From Bacteroidales bacterium (lineage in GTDB: Bacteria > Bacteroidota > Bacteroidia > Bacteroidales > WCHB1-69): DNA of 26,135 nt. Positions 1-8,500 of this stretch are shown here, one piece after another. The notes beneath the pieces are model-generated. The model had not been told where the DNA came from. It did no database searches and saw nothing but the letters and a program-made list of their open reading frames with translations. The stretch is taken from positions 1 through 26,135 of the forward strand of contig JAQUGA010000011.1 in the NCBI GenBank assembly GCA_028684405.1. The letters are read 5' to 3'. A program made the position numbers and the translations under genes. Within the stretch, counting starts at the first letter, position 1. Every line of letters begins with the position of its first letter.

Positions 1-651
1 TACTGTAGAGTATCCACTAGTAACCACGGTGTCGCCCACTTTTATTTCCAAATGATATGGAATATCCAATAATTTCCCGAAGCGGTAATCTTTTCCATCC
101 CAAATTACGGTGCCAATATATCCATTTCTTAGCACTTTGGCACTGATTCGGGCATCGCTATGCAACAATGACAGAACAGATGAGAAATTATCGCTAACAT
201 CTTTTACGATTCCAACAATGCCTTGTGGTGACAATACCGCTTGATCGGGCTGAATATCCTGATTTCGACCCTTATTAATCAATAAATAATTATTCTGCTT
301 GCCAGTGCTATTGCTGATAACTTTGGCTACTTTATAATTGAATTGCTGGCGATACAAAGTATCGTTTGTCGTAAAAACAGAATCGCTGGTGATAATATAT
401 GAGGAAGGATCTCGGTTGAGCAACAGAGCATTGTGAAGAGCGAGATATTCATTTTTAGATTTTAAATGAAAATATCCACTCACATTGTCCCATCTTTGCA
501 AAACAGAACCCGAAAATTGATTGGCAGTAGTAACCATTGCACGACGCTGAAAATTAGAATCTTGCACAATTAAAACAATAGAAAATACATAAAGTAACAG
601 AAAAACAATCACTGTTAAGTATTTCCATAAAAAGGCAATAAGATTCTGCAT
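1..651 (-). CDS. mreC: Rod shape-determining protein MreC, 5' part (runs off the left edge)
   Basis: The first 217 codons are open, with no stop before the window edge, so the C-terminus is missing. The protein begins with a short cytoplasmic tail and one hydrophobic segment (about residues 7-27). A helical stretch follows, and then the MreC beta domain, seen in runs such as INKGRNQDIQPDQAVLSPQG, GIVGIVKDVS and SARISAKV-like strands, ending in GDTVVTSGYST. In this family MreC is a bitopic periplasmic scaffold that links MreB and MreD to the peptidoglycan synthases of the elongasome. The start at 651 is chosen because it precedes the membrane segment directly and because a -33/-7 promoter lies just upstream. 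mreD and mreB would be expected nearby, off the left edge for mreD. The family call is by recognition of the sequence pattern and is fairly certain. Confidence 0.87.
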   Translation of the reverse strand, partial: MQNLIAFLWKYLTVIVFLLLYVFSIVLIVQDSNFQRRAMVTTANQFSGSVLQRWDNVSGYFHLKSKNEYLALHNALLLNRDPSSYIITSDSVFTTNDTLYRQQFNYKVAKVISNSTGKQNNYLLINKGRNQDIQPDQAVLSPQGIVGIVKDVSDNFSSVLSLLHSDARISAKVLRNGYIGTVIWDGKDYRFGKLLDIPYHLEIKVGDTVVTSGYSTV

Positions 652-669
652 AATTTTTTAATCGGACAA

Positions 670-702
670 CAAAAATAGTGTTTTTTTTTGAGACAAATCA
701 AA
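670..702 (-). promoter_or_regulatory. Promoter for mreC
   Basis: On the minus strand a TTTG (699-702) is followed after 21 bases by TATTTTTG (670-677), which matches the Bacteroidota -33/-7 pattern. The start codon at 651 then lies about 13 bases from the predicted transcription start. The -33 box abuts the asd stop codon, so mreC probably has its own promoter besides any read-through from asd. Confidence 0.5.
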
Positions 703-1686
703 TCAGAATTTTTGTCTCAGTAAGTCAAGAATTTGAACGGCATTGGTAGCTGCGCCTTTTCGGACATTGTCAGCCACAATCCACATATTCAAACTATTGG
801 GCTGAGAAAAATCTCGACGAATGCGACCCACAAAGACCTCATCCCTATTTTTAGCATACAAAGGCATGGGATATTCAAAGCGTTCGGCATTATTTAAAAC
901 AACTAAACCTTCTGTTTTTTCCAAAATTTCTATTATCTCTTTTAATTCAATATCATTATTAAACTCAATATTCACCGATTCAGAATGTCCGCCAGCAACA
1001 GGAACTCGAACAACGGTGGAGGTTACATTAATGGTTGAATCGCCCAAAATTTTACGAGTTTCTTCCAACAATTTAATTTCTTCCGTTGTGTATCCATCTG
1101 CTAAAAAATCTCCACCATGGGGAATCACATTCATATCTATGGGATAATGATACACCATTTCGCCAGAAATTCCTTTGCGTTCGTTTTCGAGTTGACGAAT
1201 TGCTTTTACGCCCGTACCCGTAACCGACTGATAGGTGGAAATAACCAAGCGTTTAATTTTATATTTAGCATGCAAAGGAGCCAAAGCCATCACCAATTGA
1301 GTTGTTGAACAATTGGGATTTGCAATGATGCGCGAATCACCATCAATGTGATTGGGATTCACTTCGGGTACAATCAATGGAACGCTCTTGTTCATCCGCC
1401 ATGCCGAAGAGTTATCGATGACCCAACATCCATTTTCGGCAAACTTTGGTGCCCATTCCAAAGAGACACTTGATCCTGCAGAAAACAATGCAAAATCAGG
1501 CTTTTTTGAAACGGCTTCCGTTAAAGAAATAATGGTCAACTCACGTCCGGCAAAAGAAAGTTTTTGCCCTACACTTCGCTCAGAAGCCACCGCGATAATT
1601 TCACAATCAGAATAACCGCGTTCTTCCAAAACTTCCAACATTACCGTGCCAACCATTCCACTTACTCCTACTACTGCTATTTTCAT
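703..1686 (-). CDS. asd: Aspartate-semialdehyde dehydrogenase
   Basis: 327 residues, the normal length for the family. The enzyme reduces L-aspartyl-4-phosphate to aspartate semialdehyde with NADPH, the branch point to lysine/diaminopimelate, threonine and methionine. Visible landmarks are the N-terminal nucleotide-binding loop GxxGxVG (G7, G10, G13), the active-site run NPNCST with the nucleophile Cys126, Gln153 in the YQSVTGTG loop, and the basic/catalytic region RVPVAGGHSE with His234. The frame stays open upstream to an ATG at 1728, but the start at 1686 (MKIAVVG) is preferred. It puts the Rossmann strand at the N-terminus as in the family, and a -7 box at 1706-1713 would otherwise lie inside the gene. 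mreC follows on the same strand. Its product diaminopimelate feeds peptidoglycan, so the adjacency to mreC is plausible, though the two have separate promoters. Confidence 0.96.
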   Translation of the reverse strand: MKIAVVGVSGMVGTVMLEVLEERGYSDCEIIAVASERSVGQKLSFAGRELTIISLTEAVSKKPDFALFSAGSSVSLEWAPKFAENGCWVIDNSSAWRMNKSVPLIVPEVNPNHIDGDSRIIANPNCSTTQLVMALAPLHAKYKIKRLVISTYQSVTGTGVKAIRQLENERKGISGEMVYHYPIDMNVIPHGGDFLADGYTTEEIKLLEETRKILGDSTINVTSTVVRVPVAGGHSESVNIEFNNDIELKEIIEILEKTEGLVVLNNAERFEYPMPLYAKNRDEVFVGRIRRDFSQPNSLNMWIVADNVRKGAATNAVQILDLLRQKF

Positions 1687-1705
1687 AATATTATTTTTTA
1701 CGTAG

Positions 1706-1713
1706 CAAAAATA
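1706..1713 (-). promoter_or_regulatory. -7 box for asd
   Basis: TATTTTTG on the minus strand fits TAnnTTTG and lies about 20 bases before the chosen asd start. No clear TTTG is seen at the expected -33 distance, so this is only a half-supported promoter. It helps reject the longer asd start at 1728. Confidence 0.38.
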
Positions 1714-1860
1714 GTGAATTAAGCTCAATATTGCTTCTATTTATAGCAGTTGTTGATATTTTTATCGAAAAGTCAATTTGCAAAACTGCTAATTTCAGTT
1801 TAAACATGTTTCTGTTTGTATTTTCAATGAAAAGAGATGTTTAAAAATTACAATTTTGTG

Positions 1861-1868
1861 TAATTTTG
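1861..1868 (+). promoter_or_regulatory. -7 box for the AsmA-family gene
   Basis: TAATTTTG fits TAnnTTTG and is 35 bases before the ATG at 1904. The upstream -33 box is not clear (only TTTA-like). It is divergent from the asd -7 box, with about 150 bases between them. Confidence 0.35.
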
Positions 1869-1903
1869 TTCGTTATTAAACCAATCTACAACTTACTCTC
1901 ACA

Positions 1904-4522
1904 ATGGAAAACATATCCACAGACAAAAATCGAAAAATCTACCTAAAAGCTTTTCTAAAAATCATGCTTTGGTTTTTAGCAGGTCTAGTTTTTATTGCTC
2001 TGTCATTGTTTACGGCTGCTTATTTTATGGAAGATAAAATTGCAACGTATGCAATTGACAAATTGAATGAAGAGATGAATACTTCCATCACCTACGAAAA
2101 ATTGTCTTTTAGTTTTATCAATCGTTTTCCGGATGCCAGTCTCGAATTTAAAAACGTGATTATCAAAGAAGTAGTTCCGGCAGACGAAAAAGAATCTCTT
2201 TTAGAAACAAAGAAAATCCTAATCCGTTTTGATTTATGGGACATCGTTTCGGGGAATTATACGGTTCGGAAAATTGAAATTATGGATGGTTTTTTGAAAT
2301 TGAAACATTTTGCCGATAATACAGATAACTATCAGATTTTTAAAAAGGACACCACACAATCAGAGAAGGGATTTAACTACAAATTAAATAAAATAATCTT
2401 AAAAAACATTGATTTTGATTTGTTGGGATTTAAAAATCAGGAACATTATTCAGTAAAAATTGAAAAAGGTGAAGCCAAAGGAACTTTTGGTAATGAAAAT
2501 TATACCTTAAAAGTAAATGCGGATTTGTTTGTTCGTAAAATCATGTACGACAGCTCTGTTTTTGTAGCCGATAAACCCGCAAATGCCAATTTGGTGTTTT
2601 CTGTCCGCGATAAAAACTCATATCATATCAAAAAAGGATTATTGCAGCTAAATCAATTAAAATACCTCATCGATGGTGATATTAACTATTTCGACACTTT
2701 GAAAAATTTCACTTTCAATATTCAAGGAAATAAATTAAAACTACATGATTTCATCAAGGAACTGCCCGAGAAATATCAGCAACAACTGGATGGAATCATC
2801 ACCAACGGGGATTTCAACTTTGAAGCTAGCATTGTAGGCGATTTTGGAAATGACTCCCCCTTGGACATAAATTTAAAAGCAAGCATGCAAAATGGGAACA
2901 TCAGCAAAAAAGAGAGCGACTTGGATTTATCGCAACTAAACTTTAATTTATTTTATACCAATGGAAATTCGATGTCGCTGGAAAACAGCAGAATATCATT
3001 TACAAATTTTAAAACAACGCATAAAACAGGAAGCTTTCAAGGAAGTTTCTCCGTTTCAAATTTCATCTCCCCTACTATAAAAGCCAAACTAAATGGCGAT
3101 ATTAGCCTGAGCGATTTGCACCAACTTATTAACAATGAATCTATTTCGGAAATGAATGGAAAGGCAAATATGAACGTTGATTTGAACTTATCTCTTAAAT
3201 CAATGAATCACTTTGCACCAAGCGACTTTGTGGGCAGTCGGTCATCGGGTAATATTCAAATCGAAAATGCACTTTTTGTTTTCAAAGACAATTCTAATTT
3301 TGTCAGCAATTTAAATGGCAATTTCAAATTTGATAATACCAGTTTGATTATTGAAAACTCAAAATTTAATTATGGCACTAGTGATTTTGAAGCTTCGGGA
3401 AGTCTGCTCGATATTTTCCCCTTCCTTCTAAGTCCCGATTTTCCATTAAGAGCAAACTTGAATGTTTCTTCTCAAAAATTAGATTTTGATGATTTGTTTA
3501 AAGCAGAAAACGGAAGTCAACAAAACGGAAACTTAGAAATGAAATTACCGCAAAACATAAGTGCCAACGTACAGTTTTTGGGAAATCAGATGAAATTTGG
3601 AAAATTTTCGGGCAGCGAATTAAATGCAAATATCGCATTTGATAAAGGAAGAGTTAATGTTCCAAGCTTTAGTGTAAAAGCCTTAGACGGTGACATTTCG
3701 GCTCAAGCAAAGTTTTCTCAAACCAACGACAAGAGCTTTTTTGTAACGAGCAATGTGAAAATTAAAAATGTAAACCTCCGAAAATTATTTTATGCAATGA
3801 ATGATTTTGGACAAGAAAGCGATGGACTTACCTACACCAAAATAAACGGAATGATAGATGCTGACTTAGAGCTTATTTCGGAATGGAATTCGGATTTTAC
3901 GCCCAAACTAGACCGACTTTTGGTTACTTCAAATACAAGCATCAAAAAAGGTGAGATTAAAAATTACAGCACTTTGGAAAATTTAGCAAAATTTACAAAA
4001 ATCAGCAATCTATCAAATGTCAATTTCGAAACGCTAACCAACACCATTAGCATTCGTAATGAGACTATTACCATTCCGCAAATGGAAATTAAAAGCAGTG
4101 CCGCCAATATTACGGTGAGTGGAACTCATAATTTTAAGAATGAAATTGACTACCGGATTGAGATTTTGCTTTCGGAAATCTTGGGGAAAAAAGCAAAAGA
4201 AGCCAATAAATCAAATCCTGAATTTTTGATTGAAGACGACGGCTTGGGCGGAAAAACAAAACTGCATTTGTCCATCACTGGAACCACCGACAAACCTATT
4301 ATTAAATACGACAAACGAACAGCCCAAAAAAGTGTCGTCAAAACTGTTGAATCGGAACGAAAAGAGATAAAAAGAATCCTGCACGAAGAATTTGGTTTGT
4401 ACAAAAAAGACACAACTCTGAACAAAAATGCAGCCAAAGAGCGGGAACGTAAAGTGAAAGAAAAAGAAAAAGTCAAGAACCAGGAATCTGGCAAGTTTAT
4501 CATTGAGTGGGATGAACAATAG
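1904..4522 (+). CDS. AsmA-family envelope protein
   Basis: 872 residues. A short charged N-terminus is followed by one membrane helix (about residues 17-41). Next comes the conserved AsmA start region (helix then the pattern SITYEKLSFSFINRFPDASLEFKNV), then a very long succession of short alternating beta strands with many NGN and DGD turns, and finally an AsmA-type C-terminal region (about 650-800). AsmA-like proteins are anchored in the inner membrane and span the periplasm. Relatives (TamB, YhdP, AsmA) act in outer-membrane lipid or protein homeostasis, probably as lipid-conducting beta grooves. The last 50 residues are unusual: they are very rich in Lys and Glu and probably form a charged helix before a short end strand. 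The gene stands alone on the plus strand between divergent asd and a convergent Fic gene. The family call is firm; the cargo is unknown. Confidence 0.85.
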   Translation: MENISTDKNRKIYLKAFLKIMLWFLAGLVFIALSLFTAAYFMEDKIATYAIDKLNEEMNTSITYEKLSFSFINRFPDASLEFKNVIIKEVVPADEKESLLETKKILIRFDLWDIVSGNYTVRKIEIMDGFLKLKHFADNTDNYQIFKKDTTQSEKGFNYKLNKIILKNIDFDLLGFKNQEHYSVKIEKGEAKGTFGNENYTLKVNADLFVRKIMYDSSVFVADKPANANLVFSVRDKNSYHIKKGLLQLNQLKYLIDGDINYFDTLKNFTFNIQGNKLKLHDFIKELPEKYQQQLDGIITNGDFNFEASIVGDFGNDSPLDINLKASMQNGNISKKESDLDLSQLNFNLFYTNGNSMSLENSRISFTNFKTTHKTGSFQGSFSVSNFISPTIKAKLNGDISLSDLHQLINNESISEMNGKANMNVDLNLSLKSMNHFAPSDFVGSRSSGNIQIENALFVFKDNSNFVSNLNGNFKFDNTSLIIENSKFNYGTSDFEASGSLLDIFPFLLSPDFPLRANLNVSSQKLDFDDLFKAENGSQQNGNLEMKLPQNISANVQFLGNQMKFGKFSGSELNANIAFDKGRVNVPSFSVKALDGDISAQAKFSQTNDKSFFVTSNVKIKNVNLRKLFYAMNDFGQESDGLTYTKINGMIDADLELISEWNSDFTPKLDRLLVTSNTSIKKGEIKNYSTLENLAKFTKISNLSNVNFETLTNTISIRNETITIPQMEIKSSAANITVSGTHNFKNEIDYRIEILLSEILGKKAKEANKSNPEFLIEDDGLGGKTKLHLSITGTTDKPIIKYDKRTAQKSVVKTVESERKEIKRILHEEFGLYKKDTTLNKNAAKERERKVKEKEKVKNQESGKFIIEWDEQ

Positions 4523-4533
4523 GTGTTATCCTG

Positions 4534-4568
4534 AAGCACAGATGATGAGATGATGTGACAATGTGCTT
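4534..4568. terminator. Inverted repeat between convergent genes
   Basis: AAGCACA at 4534-4540 pairs perfectly with TGTGCTT at 4562-4568, in the 87-base gap between the AsmA and Fic stop codons. There is no clear T-run on either side, so a bidirectional terminator role is only inferred from position. Confidence 0.3.
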
Positions 4569-4609
4569 TGCTGGGATAGCAGCTTTCTGTAATAAAGGAT
4601 TTTCCTACA

Positions 4610-5377
4610 CTAATATTTCTTCAAACTATTTGGAAGCATTTCTAAAAACCCAAAACATTTATCATAGTTTAATTGATAAAAGTTCACTCCTAAATTTATA
4701 GTCTCGTAATATTTGGCTTGGTTTATTTTGTAATATTCTTCAGATGGTATTTTCCAAAAATCACGTCCTAATTTCTCTGTAATAAACCATTTTTCAATCA
4801 ATCTAGCAGCACGACCGTTTCCATCTCGAAAGGGATGTATATGTGCAAATCTTAAATGAATCAAAGAAGCAAAATAAAAGACTTCAGTCTCCGAAATTTT
4901 GGATGAAATTAACTCTTCCAAGTCTTGAAAAAGTGTTTTCATCTCTTTTTTAACAAATTCAGGTTCAACGGCCATATAAGTAAGTCCCGATTTCCCAAAC
5001 ACTCCAGTTTGTTCTATCCGATATTCTCCTCTTTTACTCTTGATCAAAAAAGTCTCTGAGAATATTTTATGACAAGTCAATAGATTCTTTTCATTTAAGA
5101 TATTATTCTGGGCAAACTCATAAGCTTCAACTAAATCCTCAATCTCTTGAATTTCTTTTCCAAGTTTAAATTTATCTTTGCTTAATTCATAATTCATATA
5201 AGAGTTCAAATCAATGCTGTTTCCTTCAATATTAGAAGAATAAACAGCTGAAGATTTTATCAAATAATCAAATCTACCTCTATTTTCAGAAAAATCATAT
5301 TTCTTAATTAATATTGGAATTTCATGTCCAATTGACTGGATATATGTGTCTAGAAATTTTCTCTCTGTAATTCTCAT
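4610..5377 (-). CDS. Fic-domain protein with its own inhibitory helix
   Basis: 255 residues. The complete Fic active-site loop HPFRDGNGRAAR is at residues 181-192, with the catalytic His181 and the phosphate-binding Asn-Gly-Arg. Such enzymes usually transfer AMP from ATP to a hydroxyl side chain of a target protein. Near the N-terminus, residues 47-52 read SSNIEG. This fits the (S/T)xxxE(G/N) inhibitory motif, so Glu51 should block ATP binding in the class in which the inhibitor lies N-terminal to the Fic core. The target-binding flap is probably around residues 117-130 (GEYRIEQTGV). There is no wHTH domain at the C-terminus, so it is shorter than many Fic/DOC regulators of around 330-380 residues. 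No antitoxin gene flanks it, as expected if inhibition is in cis. The target is unknown. Confidence 0.9.
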   Translation of the reverse strand: MRITERKFLDTYIQSIGHEIPILIKKYDFSENRGRFDYLIKSSAVYSSNIEGNSIDLNSYMNYELSKDKFKLGKEIQEIEDLVEAYEFAQNNILNEKNLLTCHKIFSETFLIKSKRGEYRIEQTGVFGKSGLTYMAVEPEFVKKEMKTLFQDLEELISSKISETEVFYFASLIHLRFAHIHPFRDGNGRAARLIEKWFITEKLGRDFWKIPSEEYYKINQAKYYETINLGVNFYQLNYDKCFGFLEMLPNSLKKY

Positions 5378-5397
5378 TTAATTCTAGTATTTATTCG

Positions 5398-5405
5398 CAA
5401 ATATA
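5398..5405 (-). promoter_or_regulatory. -7 box for the Fic gene
   Basis: TATATTTG on the minus strand, about 20 bases before the Fic start. The -33 position reads TTTT rather than TTTG and falls at the edge of the palindromic repeat at 5424-5511. Confidence 0.38.
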
Positions 5406-5423
5406 ATCAATTTATTTGTAAAA

Positions 5424-5511
5424 ATCTCTCGCAAAAATCTCTCGCAAAGTCGCTAAGATGCAGAGAAACATATCCTTTGCGCCTTTATGAGAAACGTGAT
5501 TTTGCGAGAAA
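5424..5511. repeat. Nested imperfect palindromic intergenic repeat
   Basis: Inner arms: TCTCGCAAAGTCGCTAAG on the left faces the complement of CTTTGCGCCTTTATGAGA on the right, with 14 of 18 positions matching. Outer arms: CTCGCAAAAATC on the left faces GATTTTGCGAG on the right, almost perfectly, and the left arm is itself doubled (CTCGCAAA occurs twice). The element fills the gap between the alpha-2-macroglobulin stop codon and the Fic promoter. It could form a stem in either transcript and may end the alpha-2-macroglobulin message. Similar CGCAAAG/CTTTGCG elements are, from memory, dispersed in many Bacteroidota genomes; no second copy is present here. Confidence 0.6.
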
Positions 5512-5523
5512 TAGCGATTTTCC

Positions 5524-8500
5524 TTATTCAATCACTACTCTTATTCCTTCGGAGTGCGATGTAAATTCGGGAGCGTACATGCATTGAATACTTGTGATGC
5601 CATTGGAGAAATTTCCTTTTTGATTGGCGACCAATTCATATTCAAACACATAGGTTCCTTTTTTCAAATAATCGATAAAGAAATTGGTAGCAGCATCTCG
5701 AGTACTTTCATAATAGCCAAGGCCATCTTGATACTTATATTGAGAAAGTACATTTACGGGCTCAAAACCAGCAGCCCGCATGTCTTTGATATGAACATAT
5801 TCCAAATCGCGGTCGACTCTGATTTCCATCCGAACTTTGATTTTATCGCCCAACTTAATTTTTGTTCCCGACGAAATGGGACGAATTACGGGTCCTCTGT
5901 CGCTTTGCTCGAGAACGAATAGCTCTTTTTTCAATTTCAAAGGGGTTTCGGAAGGCGTAATTTTGTCCAAATTTTCAAAATATTGCCAGTAAACGGCTCC
6001 CCAAGCAACGCCAGAAGTCGTTTTATTTACTTCCAATTTTGCCATATCGGCATTTATCTCTCCGGCACTCCAAGACGTTTTAAAATATCCAGTTCCAGCT
6101 TCTACCGAAGTTCCATCTAGTTTTTTGGGATCTATAACTTGATTTCCCACTTTCACTTCCGCCAATTTATCATCGGCTAATAAATCAGTACCTCTGAGCA
6201 ACAAAGCGTAAATGGCTTCAACAGTGGCTTTGGTATTGGTCCAATGTTGGGTTTGCTTTTGTTTGAGCAACCATATTTTCATCTCTTCAACCAAAGAGTC
6301 ATTTTTTGTAATCTCATCAAAAGCCTCTATAAACAAAGCTTGACGCTCAATCGGAGCCTCGTACCAATAATAAGCTCTTCCTTCGCTTGCCCAATACATT
6401 CCCATCTCTTCAGAATGCAAAGATTTCTCCTCCAACGACCTCATTATAGCTTGTGCTACTTTCGCATCTCCCAATCGATGATTTGCTAATGCAATCATGC
6501 CTTGCAAATAAATATTACTGTTGAGCCAATATTTTTTCGATTGATTGAGATAATAGTGATACGCTTCTTTGTTTTTGGAAGAAATTTCAAAGCTGTTTCC
6601 AAAATAGCTCCGTGCATAAAGATATTGAATTTGATAACTTCCCAAATTATCTTTGCTCAAATCTACTTTGTACCTTTTCAAATCTTCATAATCTTCGCGA
6701 ATTCGATCATCAAGATACCTCATCCCGTCTCGAACCATTTGAGACATTTTTTTGTCTTTGTCAAAATCAACAACTGAAATGTTTTTCAAATGACCAAAAC
6801 CAGTAATTATATGTTGTGTAATGTATCGATTGTCTCGCATACCTTTAAACCAAGGCCAGCCGCCGTTTGACATTTGTAATTTCTGAAGTTTGTCAAAACT
6901 TTGGGTGAGTTCATTCGACATTCTAATCATATCGAAAAGTAAACCTATTTTTTGTTTTTGATCTGTTTCACTTTTTGCATTCAAAACCCAAGGCGTCTCT
7001 TCCAGCATCAAACTTCTGAGTTCTTGATTCTTTTCAAGATTTGACAAAAGTGCATCGGGAGTAATGTTTTTCCAGGATTCGAAAACAGCTTTAATTTTCG
7101 GACTTGAATTGGCAATATGCGTAGCGATAGAATTGGCATAAAAACGACTGAAAATCTGTTCCGAACATTGATGTGGATATTCCATCAAATAAGGCAATGC
7201 TTGAACAGCGTACCAAGCGGGATTTGAAGTAAATTCCAAGGTATATTTAAAGTGTTTTAAAGTGGTTGATTTATTCTTTTGCATTTTCTCGAAGACAAAT
7301 GTCTTTTTCTGATTTCCATTGATGGGCATCGGCATAGATTCGGTAACGAGCATTCTGTTTGTCAAAACAGGCAAAGTATTTTCTTCTCCATCCGAAAAAT
7401 TCCCAGAAGAAGCTAAAACTCGATACGTTATCGCCATAATTCCTTGTGGAATGGTCACTTGCCAGTCAACCTGTGTACTTTGTCCCTGCTTGGTTGAAAA
7501 TGTCTTTTGAACCTCTTGATGATTCATTAAGTCATGAATGGGTTTCATGGTAATGGCATCGAAAAATTCAACTTTAGCAAAACCAGACAAATCTTTATCT
7601 GAAATATTGGATATTTTCACCGAAAAACTGATTTTATCACCCTCTCTGAAAAAACGGGGAGCATTGGGGAAAACCATTAACTCTTTTTGGGTGACCAATT
7701 CCTTATTGAAACTGCCAAATTTCAAATCTTTGGTATGCGTAATGCCCATTATTTTCCAACGAGTTAAGGATTCTGGCACCGTAAATTTTAGAACTGCATT
7801 TCCATCTTCATCCGTTGAAATATGCGGCATAAAGAAAGCCGTTTCGTTGAAATTAGTACGCACTTGGATATTGTCAAAGCCAGAAACAGCCGCTTGAATT
7901 TCGCCTTGCTGAACTTCAGCCAGCTCTTTTCTAAGTTGCTGTTCACCACCACCTCTGCTTGCCGCCAGACCATCACTTTTTCCTCCCGACCTTTCGCCTG
8001 ACACTGTTGTAACATCTATTCCTTTATCTAAGTCATGTTCAAGTTCATATACTTCGTCTGAAATCGATTCTACCAAGCCACCGGTCTGTTTTCTGTTGAT
8101 TTGATTGGTACTATATTGTCTTCCAAAGTATCCATAATTATAAAAATTAAAGCCAAACCAATTTAGCTGTTCATATACATTGTAGAATCTATATAGATAT
8201 TTAGAATTTTTAAAATAGAAATCGGAAGTCGTGCTGTTGAAGGTTTCTCCCATCGACCATGTAATCATAGATTGGTCGCGACGAAGCGGATAAAAACTCC
8301 AAAAATGTTTAACAAAAGCGTCTAAACTTGCATCGTACATGCCCGCCAAAATTTCAGCCAAGACTTTATCACCATTTTCCCCTTTGATTTTCAAACGCCA
8401 CTCCTCTTGCTGTCCGGGCGAAAGTTTATCTCTAAATGTTTCAAAAGCAATGTCCAACTGTTTTGAATTGTCGGGAACACTAATATAAACTAATTTTAAA

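Noticed and set aside
661..672. 12-base match ATCGGACAACAA with positions 23837-23848
   Set aside because: Short and without shared context; likely chance in an AT-rich window.
4150..4539. Open frame of 129 codons on the minus strand, opposite the end of the AsmA gene
   Set aside because: It is antisense to a well-supported gene, is Phe/Ser-rich as expected from A-rich coding DNA read backwards, and has no domain pattern.
7788..8015. 75-codon minus-strand frame inside the alpha-2-macroglobulin gene in another frame
   Set aside because: Shadow frame of the candidate bait region; the main frame is continuous with clear domain motifs on both sides, so no frameshift is implied.
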